Under the pieces are notes generated by a model, which did no database searches, was not told the DNA's origin, and was given only the letters and a program-made list of their open reading frames with translations. A stretch of 64,000 bases of DNA from Phaeotremella fagi (Eukaryota; Basidiomycota; Tremellomycetes; Tremellales; Phaeotremellaceae): the NCBI GenBank assembly GCA_001599715.1, contig BCHU01000011.1:1-64000 (forward strand), given 5' to 3'. Of the stretch, positions 43,183 to 54,459 are shown in pieces. Positions within the stretch are counted from its first letter, which is position 1. The number at the start of each line of letters is the position of its first letter. The position numbers and the translations under genes were made by a program.

Positions 43183-46100
43183 TCAAAATTCCGCTTTCAA
43201 ATCTCCGTTCTCGATCTTCTCAATAGCAGCATCTCTTTTTGGTGAATCAGCGAATAAAGCTCTTACCAAACCGACTAGTTCAAAAGTTGAGAAATCGATC
43301 AGAGCACCCGTATCGAATAGATATGTTATATCGACGAGGTTAGCTTGCTGTAGAGGGAAGTGATTAGTATGAAAAGTAAGACAGTAGTTGACCCACGAGT
43401 AATTCAGAGATATAACAGAATTTTAACCAGTGGGGAACTTGCGATACAATAGTTGAAGGCTGATAAGGGTGAGCAAACGGTGTATCTAGAGAATGAATCG
43501 TGACCCACCTGACCAGGTTCAACGACGAATATACTCTCGAGAGGATGGACGAGTTTCAACAACTCGTTGATCCTGTTAGATTCGACTTCAGTGATATCAG
43601 TCAACGAGAGTATATCAGAGGTGATTCGCGAGATTATCATTTCAAGTAGATAACCCAGTGCGACTAAATGTGTTGAAGTAGGTAAAACAGTCTACACCAT
43701 TAGTGAATACACGGGATTGGCATAAACTCGTACTCACTTTCAAAACTTTATCCAATGTTTCTAGATTATACACAATCTCTTCAAAAGCTTTTTCACATTT
43801 CCCAAAACCGTTTGCTCCAATGTTGATAAATCCCTGACAAGAATCCAGGATACCAATAAAACTGTCGACCTGGATTTGAAGGCTGTCCTCAAACAGTTTA
43901 TCGGCACCACTATTAAACCTAAGTACCAAATTGTCGATCCCATCCCATTCATAATTGTCTTTCAATTTCTTTAGTCGATTCGATAATTCCAGATGATCGT
44001 TGTAGACCTGGAATGAGATTGAGGGTACTGATTTGATCTGGGTTTCGAAATGGACTGGAAGGAGGGATCTGTAGATGTCGAAAATGTCTGTGAGGGAGTG
44101 TTGGAGGTTGGCCGACGAGTTGGTGAATGACGGCGAGGCCAGGCTGGTTGATCATCAGACATATCCCGGCTCTATGAACTCTACTCACATCATATGATCC
44201 AAATCGTTGATTTCTTTCAACACTTTTTCAGCAATTTCTAAAAGTTTATCGCAAGCTCTTGAAACAGAATAACTCTCCTTGATAGACTTTTTGACCTCTT
44301 TCAAAACCTTCTTCGACAAAGGTTTGTTCGAAGTGGACGCAATCACAGGAGGGTCATCCAACAACGGGTGAGGAATGTCGTTCCAACCATGACTATCGGA
44401 CGATGAAGGACTTTTGTCATGTACCTCGAGTGGGTCAGTTTCAATACCCCAAGGATCGTCTTCTTCCGAATGTTGGATTTTCGCGACTTTTTTACCTAAC
44501 CTCTTGGCTTCTCTTGCAGGTTTAGCTGGAGCTTGAATAACAGGTGTTGTTTCTATAACCGGAGAATCGAAATTCCAACCATCTTCTTCGTCTTGATTCG
44601 AATCTTTCTTGGATTCCGATTGATCATCGAAACCCCATCCATCTTCTACTTCTTCCATCGGTTCATCTGGTTTCGTTTCTGATGAACTTGGCACTGGATC
44701 GTCATCGAATCCCCAACCAAAATCAGCTTCTTCCTCTGAGGAATCCATTTTCTGATCCTTCTCAACATCTTCGTCAACTTCAATAATCATAACCACTTCC
44801 TTCTCCCGTTCAACCTGTACAGTCTCCCAACCACCCCATCCGCTTAGCACAAGTCTCCTGACTTCTTCCGCTACCCTCTGTCGTCGCTGACTAGCCCAAG
44901 CCACTCCAGCAGAAGATTCATAGAACACCTCGACGATTCCAGGGGTTTCTTCCGTTTTGGATGATCTCTCAAATTCAACTGCCTGATGCACAGTTTCTAA
45001 CCATTTCGGAACTGCTGATAAAGTATGGGGGATTGAGGGTGTGATGATATGATCGAGGATTGCCTGAAGGATTGATTCGCGTAATTGAGAGATGAAATTC
45101 GGTCGTTCTGACACCGAGATGGTAGGGAAGACTATGTTCAGAATGAATTCGTTGATATCGTTGATATCAATCAGAACCTCTTCTGCTTTTCGTATCCCAT
45201 CGGTAGGAGCCAAAGTGAGACTTGATAGGTTATCGGAGATACTCTTTTCTAAACGGAATGAGGGAGTTGTTTGAACGATTGGACGTATGAGATCTTTGAG
45301 AACTCTGTTTCGGAGCGATAGGAGGAGAGGATTCAAGGCGTTAAGGCTGGAGAGGACTTTGTACAACTGGGATAGAGGGTATGGTGGAGGAATTGACGGC
45401 TTCGTAGTGTGATTTGGTCGAGGTACTATTCCACGTCAGCACAGATTAAGTAAAACACTTACTTCTAGGTTGTTGAAGACTAGTTCTATTCTGTACCAAT
45501 AAAGATGTATCTTCAGATGTCGACGTAAAGGAAACAGCTTTACTGAAAGCATCGGTCACTTGTTCAGTAATCATGGATTTATATAGTTTGATTTTGGCCT
45601 GAATGTTAGCAGCAGTTCATGATCTGGACCCACTTCCACGTCTCTCAAAGCTCTCGTTCCCCTAAGGAGACTGTCCTCTTGCTCCATCGTCAAATCGTGG
45701 ATGACCCAATCCTCAGCTCCTCGACCCTCCCACACTGCATTCTCCAACCTCTCAACACGGTTCAGCTGCTCTTTATATGCAGTCAATCCTTGAACATGGA
45801 GTTGAGCGTTGTGGAGAGCCGATTGAGCAGAGTGATGATTAGACAGAAGCGTAAGAAACGGTGGTAAGAAGGACAACTGCAGAGAAAACTGTAAGCTCTA
45901 GCTATGTTGAGGACATAGTTTCCTCGATATAACTTCACTTACAGATGAAATGGGATCAATCTCCTTCTCTAATCCTTGAACAGCTTTTTGAACTTTCAAA
46001 AAGTCTGATCTAACTTCACTACCGAATTGGATATGTGACGAGATGGAAGGGAAATGATTCAGTAAAAGATCATGGCCTTGTTTCTATACAGTGTCAGTAC

Positions 46101-46305
46101 GGATATCAATCCAGCTAAGATATAGACTGACCTTATTATGTTCTACAGCTTTTTCCAAAGATTGTCTAACTTCTCCAACCAGTTCAGAGGTCCATTTCCC
46201 ATCTTTAAACAACGGCGAAAAAAGCTCCAGTAATGGATCTTTCTGATTTTCTAGAGTAGAAGTATGATCACCACCCCTGGGGAGATGATTGGGTACTGGG
46301 AACAT
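43183..46305 (-). CDS. ZW10/Dsl1-like vesicle tethering subunit
   Basis: Subunit of the ER-resident Dsl1/NZR tether that receives Golgi-derived COPI vesicles; animal ZW10 also serves at kinetochores. Start at 46305 (MFPVPNHLPRGGDH; in-frame ATG at 46374 is possible). N-terminal exons are helical (PLLELFSPLFKDGKWTSELV, QSALHNAQLHVQGLTAYKEQ). The central exon has a long acidic linker with five Trp motifs (GWGFDDD, DGWGFDDQ, DGWNFDS, DPWGIETD, HGWNDIP) at about 44377-44739. The C-terminus carries the ZW10 hallmark DITYLFDTGALIDFSTFELV and GLVRALFADSPKRDAAIEKI before the stop at 43183. About eight introns. The Trp-rich acidic linker resembles the COPI-binding lasso of yeast Dsl1. Confidence 0.8.
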
Positions 46306-46553
46306 TACTTTGACCCATATAAATCCATTAAATTGGTACTGATTTGAGTTGTTGGTTGGATGTGAGAATGACAACGGAAGTTTAATTCAAACAACACAAA
46401 GTTACAAACATTTCCGTTCAACTTTGAATTTTATACTTTTTACTATTGCATTATTACCTTTAGACATCGCTTTCTGAGGGCTGTCTGTCAACTAAGAAGG
46501 CTGAGAAGAGACGAGATACGTATCAAAACCATATATCACATCTCACGATCAAG

Positions 46554-48916
46554 ATGGACGTGAATAAAATGTTCAAACTTCCAGCTCTCCCTTCCAGCTC
46601 ATCAAAAAGGAAATGGGATGAAGCTCCTAGTCCAGGTAAGTATGTCTCTACAAGTCAAGTTCAAAACTAATGAGTTATTGTAGATATGCTTAAAAAGTAC
46701 AAACCAGCAGAGGAAGAAAGAGTCGAAACACCAACCAACGGGAAGAAACACGCTGCAACGGTTTCTGAGGAGGAGGAGGATGTTGAATATACCAATGGAG
46801 GTAGGTTCCTACCACTTCATTACTAACCGCCAGATGATGACTATGGGGATGCAGACGATGAAGGAAGATTCTTTGGTGGTGGATTGAACGATGAGCAGGA
46901 AGTGAGTTGGGTGATATAGTTGAATCTTACTGTTGTAGCAAATTCTCGATATTTTTGATAAAGCTGGTGATGAGGATGGAGAGGTGAGTGCGTATACAAC
47001 TAAGCTAAAATCTAGGCAACAACATTATCCCTTCCAGCTCTACGTCGACAACTAGCAAAATTCGAAAGAGCCGTATCTAAAAATGCTGAACAGCGTGGTA
47101 AATTTCCAGACGATCCTTCAAAGTGAGTTTCATCTCTGATCAACAAGCAAATGCCAGTGCTAATATCTATAGGTTCATTGAATCCGAAGCAGATCTCGAC
47201 TCGACTATCAAAAATCTTCTCTCTTTGACTCAAAACCCTCCCCTCTTTTACCCAGAACTTGTAAAACTGGGAACGGTCACTTTACTAGCTGGATTGTTGA
47301 GTCACGAAAATACAGACATTGCAATCGATGTCATCGAAGTGATTCAGGAATTGACTGATGAGAACGTTGGTGCTGAGGTTGACGATCTGGAGAATGAAGA
47401 TGATGATGAAGGTATGGCTGCGAAAACTAGAATGGTCATGGGAGAATTCATCGATGAATTGGTGAGTTACAATGTACTGTGGAAATCTAACATCTATAGC
47501 TTAACAATTCCATATTCGAACTACTCGTCTCAAACCTTGCAAGACTGAACGAAGAGGAGGATACAGATTCACAAGGGATTTATAAAATCTTAGGAACATT
47601 TGAAAACCTGTTATCATTCATGCCACCCCTTTCAGAACAAGTGGTCAAAGAAACAACACTACTCAACTGGTTGTTGAAGAGAATTCAAGTAAAAGCTTAT
47701 GATTCGAATAAACAATATGCTTCGGAGATTCTATCGATACTACTACAAGATTCTAGAGATATTCGATTAAAAACTGCCGAGTTAGAGGGGATAGATATTT
47801 TCCTTAAAGTACTTTCGGTGAGTGAAAAGTGTAACAGCTGTACGATACTTATGAACTATTAGCAATATCGCAAAAAGGATCCAGGAGATTCTGAAGAGGT
47901 AGAATTCATGGAAAACGGATTCACATGCTTATGCTCGTTACTTGCTGAACCAGAATTGAAAGCTGTATTCCATGAAGCTGAGGGTGTAGAATTAATGATT
48001 ATCATGATGAAGTGAGTGATGGCGATTGATGGTCGACTAACATATCAGAGAAAAACTTTTAGCTCGAAATCGAGCTATCAAAGTACTTGATTACGCGATG
48101 CAGACTGAAGAAGGATCAGACAACTGTTTAAGATTCGTTGAGATGCTTGGATTGAAAACTTTCTTTTCGGCATTCATGGGGAAGGTTAGTTTTCAATTGA
48201 TATTGTATGAATTAAACTAACGATGTCTAGGGCGAGAACAAAAAGAAGAAACTAGGAGCTACCTCAACAGTCGAAGATGAAGAACATTTACTTGGTATTC
48301 TTGTTAGTCTGTTCACGAATCTGGCATCAGATTCTCCGGAACGTTTAAGGTTGTTATCAAAATTCGTTGAAAACGATTATGAGAAAGTTGATAGATTACT
48401 TGAGATGAGAGAATCGTCCGAGGCAAGATTGAAGAGCGTTGATCAAGATATACTAGCTGAGAAGAGGGTAAGTCTTTCGGGTTGTGATGGCGTTTATTAA
48501 TTAGATATAGGTAATGGAAGCTAATCAAGAAGAAATCACCGAGATTGAAGAAGACGAATGGTACGGTCGTAGAATGGACGCTGGACTTTCATCGTTACAG
48601 AATGCAGACTACGTCCTAGCCTGGATCTGTATGGAAGATGATGGTGTAAGTATAAGCTGCAAAACGGAAGGAAACACGCTCTGATCATCTTTAGATTATG
48701 ACCCACGCCAAAGAATTGCTACGTAGAAAAGACCAATCGTTCAAGAATGTCGTTGCAGTCTTGGAGGGTAGGTTGATGGGAACGATGGCACTGACTGGTT
48801 TCTTAGAATATCGCAAAAACGTCGGAGATGAACCTGAGGAAGATGAGGAGGAGGTTGAACCTGTTCAGAAGATGATTTTGGGTCAGTTGATAGCCTTCAT
48901 CGATGCTGTTGAATAG
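46554..48916 (+). CDS. Beta-catenin-like protein 1 (CTNNBL1), splicing-associated
   Basis: Nuclear armadillo-repeat protein that joins the Prp19/CDC5L spliceosome complex. Start at 46554 (MDVNKMFKLPALPSSSSK), with a basic NLS-like KRKWDE and DMLKKYKP. Domain order: acidic N-terminal exons, LPALRRQLAKFERAVSKNAE, FIESEADLDSTIKNLLSLTQ (start of the CTNNBL1 domain), VKLGTVTLLAGLLSHENTDI, VIEVIQELTDENVG, LLNWLLKRIQVKAYDSNKQY, and the C-terminal RRMDAGLSSLQNADYVLAWI with ILGQLIAFIDAVE at the end. About nine short introns and a continuous frame of about 590 residues, usual for the family. It is divergent from the ZW10 gene with 248 bp between starts. Confidence 0.9.
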
Positions 48917-49075
48917 AGTGGGGTTGGTGCAGAAGGGACGACAGTCATGAAAAAATATATCATAGCATGCAAGCGTGAACGAAAGTCTCTACATCGAAGT
49001 ATTACAACTTGATTCTTCTGATCTCTAATCTCTAACCTCTAATCTCTAAGCTTAGTTCGCCAAATCCATCCATTT

Positions 49076-49765
49076 TCAAGTCTCCTTCTCCCTTTCACCT
49101 CTCGGAACATGCTCCATCTTGGACATGACGAAAGGTGCCTCCCTCCCAAAATTTTTCATATCCACCACCAACAACTCTCCAACCTGTTTGAATCCAAATC
49201 TCTCGTAAACCGGCCCCCCAAGGACTCCAGCTTCCAAATAAGCTCCAACCCCCATTTCTTCAGATTGTGTGATACCCCAATTAACCAAAAGACCAGCTGC
49301 ACCTCTACCACGAAAAGAAGGTCTTGTAACCATATGAGTCAAGATCCAACAGGGTAAATCCTTTGGGATGAAGGTATCTCGAGATTCGTTTCTTTTAGTG
49401 AGAATAAAGTTGTTTAGATTCATATCGAATCCAACAGGTATCTCTTGGGTGGTATCATAAACATCCCATTGATTCTCTTTGTCGAAATCATAACCATTCG
49501 AATAATAATGCCAACGAGCTACGCTTATGATTCCATTTTCACCATCAACGACTTTCATGTATCGTACAGTTGGATCGTTAAGATATCGTCTACGTTGATC
49601 GTTGAAATGGAACGTCGCTCGAGTTAGGGCATCCGCTTTCGTGGTTATTGGCCAACATGTTGGAGTGGGGTTGCCAATCAGGTCATCGTTTGGTTCGTAT
49701 AATGCAGCGTGGTTTATGAGTTCATCGAAATCATTCAGTTCTAATGGGGAGAGTTTGAGAGACAT
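49076..49765 (-). CDS. GNAT-family N-acetyltransferase
   Basis: Acetyl-CoA-dependent acetyltransferase of the GNAT superfamily. Single exon from ATG 49765 (MSLKLSPLELNDFDEL; an ATG at 49843 is further upstream in less convincing sequence). The substrate-side region has TVRYMKVVDGENGIISVARW; motif A, which binds the CoA pyrophosphate, is MVTRPSFRGRGAAGLLVNWG; motif B has LEAGVLGGPVYERFGFKQVG. Length about 230 residues. This layout matches fungal stand-alone GNATs of unknown substrate. Tail-to-tail with the CTNNBL1 gene. Confidence 0.8.
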   Translation of the reverse strand: MSLKLSPLELNDFDELINHAALYEPNDDLIGNPTPTCWPITTKADALTRATFHFNDQRRRYLNDPTVRYMKVVDGENGIISVARWHYYSNGYDFDKENQWDVYDTTQEIPVGFDMNLNNFILTKRNESRDTFIPKDLPCWILTHMVTRPSFRGRGAAGLLVNWGITQSEEMGVGAYLEAGVLGGPVYERFGFKQVGELLVVDMKNFGREAPFVMSKMEHVPRGEREKET

Positions 49766-50171
49766 AAGGCGTTTGTTGGTGGAGTTGACGATAGGTCTTG
49801 CACAACATGCTAAGTACCTATGTGTTAGTTCTAAGTTTCTCACTGGATGTTGATATCGATTCGATAAGGGTTTTTCGATATGCTGACTAAGTCGGCGAAC
49901 GGTGTACGTAAAGCGGCAATGATTAGCGAAAGCTTACTACTGAAAAAGCTAAGATTCCTACTTTACCAGCTTGTATGCATAGCGTTGACAATGGACAGAC
50001 ATCTGAGGAAGACGAACTGCTTCATCGTAGACACTCTAACAGAACATCAACACGAGCAAAGGCCGCTGCCTCTCACGTTTTATCAGCTTTGAGGCTCCTG
50101 GTGAAAAGTAGAGTACAGATACAGAATACATAGTATACAATATGTACATCACACGTCCTTAGGAAACATAT
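49766..50171. other. Intergenic, no gene seen
   Basis: 406 bp: promoter of the GNAT gene and 3' region of the velvet gene. A 70-codon plus-strand frame at 49880-50092 has no support. Confidence 0.45.
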
Positions 50172-51526
50172 TCAACCTTCTCCCGTAGATTCTCTATCTT
50201 CAGGACTGACATTTTCAACAGCTCGCACTTTTGGAAATTTGAGAGTGATACCTCCGTTGCTCTCAAACTGTGGTGCCAGCTGTACGACAGAAGCAAGAAT
50301 CAGCACAATCACAGTTTATCGTTAAACATAATCTATCAAACTTACATGTCGGAATAGCTCACTGGTTCTTTCTCTTTTGTGAACTATATTCTTGTCAGTC
50401 TCTGCAGTTTTCCAGACTTTGATAGTCTGTTCAATCGAGGTAGATGTGAATGGGCATTTACTGGTTACAGCGAAGATTCAGTATCGATTGATTTCTCACG
50501 AAGTGAAACAGACTTACTTGTTTCCTAAATTTGTGATCGTGTACACCACCTGAAGTCCCCTTTACTTCTTATAACCATACTACTATTGAAGTCACATAAA
50601 ATCAATATCATACCCATGTGAAGAGCGTAATACCACTTACTGAAAGATCGCGAATCCCGCTACCGAATTGTCTAAGTCGTTACATGGGACGATTCGCGTA
50701 TACCATCCACTGAGAATACCATTCCGAAGATCGTTTACAATACGTTCTCCCGGTCGATCTAGGTATTCAAGGTGTGCGGTACAGATGAGATTATCGTATA
50801 GTTTGAAGCTGTGTTAGATGATCAGACAAAGATCTCTTAACTTCACTCACTGGTCTTGTTCAGGGGATGGGATTCTAAGACGGATGATCGGTGGTGGGTC
50901 TAAATATCTTCCGTCTTTTTTGGCTATACCGAGTCAACGAACGCTCTAACCTATTGTGAAAAGGAGAAAAATACTTACCAGCACCGAGTGTTCTGCAACC
51001 GTATCCTTTCTGCACGATGTCAAGTTCGATCTCACTATGCCAAATTTCAGATTAAGCTAGTTCTAAACTCGTCATATGAAAGTCAAGTGGCTTACTCGTT
51101 GCTGATTGCTGCCTCTTCCTCTTCTTCTTGGGATTCGATACTGGAGGGGGTTATGTAAGTGATCATTATGAGTAATGGATGTACACTGACGAGGTAGTTG
51201 GCTCAATGCGTGGCCTAGTTTAATGGTCAAGTAGATTAGTTGGATATCGAAGGAGGTATCAGTGAACATACCTTTTTTGTAGTTTAGTGTTTAATTGTGT
51301 AGGTGTCTCGTTTGGCCTTTCTCCTAGAGCTCGATTTTTACCTTTCGTAGTTTCTTGCGATTCGAGCTCTGGTGGTAGGGTGTCCAGTAGACCGTACGCC
51401 TGTTGCCTCCATTTTGGAGGAGGTGGCAACCAGAGATATCTAAAATAGAGAATCAGCTTCGGTTGTATGGTGAAAGAAAGAAAGAAATAACGCGAGAACC
51501 CACTTAGGTGCTAGTAGTTGTTCCAT
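50172..51526 (-). CDS. Velvet-domain transcription factor
   Basis: Nuclear regulator of the velvet family, which links development, light and secondary metabolism in fungi and binds DNA with an NF-kappaB-like fold. Start at 51526 (MEQLLAPK joined to YLWLPPPPKWRQQ). About eight small exons. Velvet-typical pieces: IVQKGYGCRTLGAAKKDGRY then LDPPPIIRLRIPSP, FKLYDNLICTAHLEYLDR, LDNSVAGFAIF, and at the end RTSELFRHFESNGGITLKFP before VRAVENVS; the stop is at 50172. The exon borders in the middle (about 50480-50650), where the GRYRLRFSL-like strand should lie, are uncertain. Compact and with no obvious extra domain; could be a VosA/VelB-like member, but I cannot say which. Confidence 0.65.
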
Positions 51527-53606
51527 GGTAAGTGATGGGGATAAAGGTGAGTGTAGGTACTGGTGATAATTCGAATATGTCATTAAGAAGCGAGTAAATG
51601 GGGATCTGTTGCTTGAGAATAGCAAAAAACAACGTGAGTTGATGGGGAAATGCAAATTCAGAGCGAAATCAGACAGAGTATTTATACGTCTCATCGGTAT
51701 ATTGATCTGTAATAGTAGTTTACAAATACACAAACAGTTTATCCCGAATGAGTATTTTATTTGTATTTCACCTGTCACGGATTCAGATATGTCTTGGTTG
51801 CTTGGAGATGAGATCCTGATTGATAATGATTGTCACGGCTGAATGGATTTATGATGGTAAATAGAAGCTTAGAATTAATTTCAGTCGCTTTGTTCGCTTG
51901 ATTTAAGATATTTTGATCGCACCTGACAATTTTTTGGATGCTTTTGTGTGCTGATGACTAGGATAGTTTTGATGATCAGCCGAATGACCGGCAGTTGCTG
52001 GGGTGAATAATACACAAACAATCCATGTCAATCGGAATAGAAATGAAAAGGGGGCAGTAATAGTCATTGCTTGCTGTGAGTTCTCAAATGATTTTGCAAA
52101 TAATAATCTATGAGTTTGACAGATCCATTTAATTTGTAATTGTACTGATGTCCTGTGATTCTCCAAATGTATTTTCAATGTCCACGGAGTAATTTGGAAA
52201 TAAGCTTCCAGGGTTAACGATCAGTGCTCTGGTACTACCTTTGATCTCTTCACTTTTGCGTTTTCAAACAAAAGGGTTTGTTTGTTGATCAAAGAGGGAT
52301 TGGGTTATTATGACACCTCAAGATTACTCTCTTAGGCCAAAAGTCTGGACGTACATTTATTTTCCTCTTGACTGTGTCTCGAACCTTTCGTATTTTTTTT
52401 GCACCGCCTACAGACTACACCACACAGTGGAGCGAAGATTGTCTCAGTCTTAAACCAGGCCGTTAAATAATTGCTCCCATTAGTATCCGGAACTTGTCCA
52501 ACATATATCTACTTGGATCTGCATAATGCAATTGACCATCCTTGTACCTGTCACAGAAGTACGTACGGTCGAAAAGTTGTGTGCGTTGAGAAAAGAAATG
52601 ATGGTGATGGGAATTCAAAAGTGGCACTTGATGCATTGCCACAAAGGAGGAGGAGTTGTTGTTTAAGTTTAAGGAAAGGGGACTTTATTAGTTAAAATCA
52701 AACATCGTAGTCAAGTTGAAATCGCTAATCGTACCTGGTTTAGATTGAACTAGGCAATTACCGAAGATGTGTTGATGGTGTCACGCTGAGAATTCTTTGT
52801 GAATTGCAAGTTCATTCACATATCCTAATCAAGAATGCGGTCAAAGCTCCTCTGTGTGATGAGTCAACCTTTTAATTCGGAATTTAAAGTGGATATTTGT
52901 ATTTAAAATAACAAAGAACGTGCGATCAATGCAACATTTGACTCGATGGTTGAGCTGAGGCTACTGAGGGAGACGATTAGAGGTCGAATCCGCAGTTAGA
53001 CAGATGAATGAACACGAAGTGTCCGACTATGGGTTATCATCGTACATCATAGAGTCTTGCAATATGACATGGTTAGCAGAGTTTTCAGTAGACCGCTTGT
53101 TTGTGATGCAGCTTGTTATACCTGTTTACTGAGTGATCGAGCACTGCACATCATTCAAGGGTTAAAATCATACTTGACATCTGAGATGACCGTCTGTAGC
53201 ACAGAAATGATGATTGTGTCCATTTAAAGGAGAGAACCTCGCACGAACCACTGGTTCAATCTCCACCAACTAGAACCATCAACCTTTTAAATGTCTCTCC
53301 AACAGTCACAAATTGTAGTCCCATACCCAATCGTTCCGTCAATAATGTATTTTACAGAAAAGGGGACAGGGAATGCGTCTTCAATAAGTTTACTCATTCT
53401 GTACATACCCTCCTATCCCATGACGCCTATACCAACAAGCGGTCTCAAGCTGTACTAAATCAAGTGATTATCCAACTATCTTACTCAAAATCCATTTTCA
53501 GTTATCGAATCATACTTCTCTCACAAAACGTAATCCCACACGTCAAACAAGACTCTTATCGATCACGGGGAAACGAGTGATTGGGTGGGAATCTTGAAGA
53601 GGAGTA
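51527..53606. other. Long gene-free region
   Basis: About 2.1 kb, the longest stretch in the window without a supported gene. AT-rich, with open frames on both strands (for example 51903-52178 minus and 52471-52695 plus) that lack features. It includes poly-T/A tracts near 52400. No tRNA, snoRNA or transposon ends recognised. A long non-coding RNA or long velvet promoter is possible. Confidence 0.5.
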
Positions 53607-53896
53607 CTAGGTGTAACGATATTTGGGACACGACTGTCTGTAGGTGATGAAAGCTCCAACTGTAAATTGGATAAAGAATTTTACGCAATGAAAGACCGAG
53701 CTCAGTACTCACGACTCAAAAATCTGGAGAGAATAGAGAGAAAGAAGAATCTTTAAACAGGTGATCAAAGTGAGTGTATCACCACACCATCTATAGAAAG
53801 CCTAACAACAATAACCTCCTTCCTCTACCTACGATAATTCGAATCCATCATCCTCATCGTCTCAAATGTCAATCCATATGCTCCATACAGTATCAT
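53607..53896 (-). CDS. Possible small multi-exon gene
   Basis: From ATG 53896 the frame reads MILYGAYGLTFETMRMMDSN then YR; with donor CGTAG|GTAGAGG, a tiny 11-nt exon and the intron GTGAGTACTGAG..TTTACAG it continues FLSLGAFITYRQSCPKYRYT to a TAG at 53607, a protein of about 45 residues with one hydrophobic stretch. In another frame the same last segment reads VPNIVTPSTPLQD to a later stop, so the model is tentative. No family recognised. Confidence 0.25.
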
Positions 53897-53922
53897 ATCT
53901 TCTTTGCCAATCGCTCACATTA

Positions 53923-54188
53923 TGAACGACATGTATACCCAGGTCAGTGAGTTGCGAGTAGAATATCCAAGGGGGAATTCAGATTAGTGTGAGTTCAATC
54001 AACCTCTACTATTTTTCAACAGATTTATCCACTCTCACGATCTACGAATAGAACAGGATATCGAGAAACGCCGGTTCGCTCAGAAAAGGATTCGACACCT
54101 CGCTCAACTCTTTGATTTGACTTCAAATCAAGCTCAAAATATATTGCACATCAACAATTCGAGGTACGCTGAAGTGAGGTACGGATAA
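53923..54188 (+). CDS. Possible small gene, helical basic protein
   Basis: The segment from 54022 reads FIHSHDLRIEQDIEKRRFAQ and KRIRHLAQLFDLTSNQAQNI, ending YAEVRYG at 54188, a convincing coding stretch after an acceptor TTTTCAACAG. An ATG at 53923 (MNDMYTQ) followed by the donor GTCAGT is the likely start, but the phases I tried do not join cleanly, so the 5' structure is unresolved. Family not recognised. Divergent from the possible small gene at 53607-53896. Confidence 0.35.
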
Positions 54189-54459
54189 ACCCGTACGACG
54201 AGGATGAAATGGTTAGGGAGAAGAAAGAGAAGATACTGTATGTACTCGTAGTGAAATCAAATGTTGAGTTCAGCTATGATACCACGGATCGATGTTCCTT
54301 CTTTCTCAGACGAATGAAAACCTACAGCAAAGTAAGTTGGCGTTAAGAAGAAGTGACCGAAGTAAGTTCATTACCAATGCATGAAGATCTGACTATGCTA
54401 CAAAACAACGATGTAATTATATTGAAAACACCCAAAAAACTACAGCATAAACGACAACC

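Noticed and set aside
51903..52178. 91-codon minus-strand frame with a hydrophobic segment
   Set aside because: Isolated, AT-rich, no splice-consistent neighbours and no recognisable domain.
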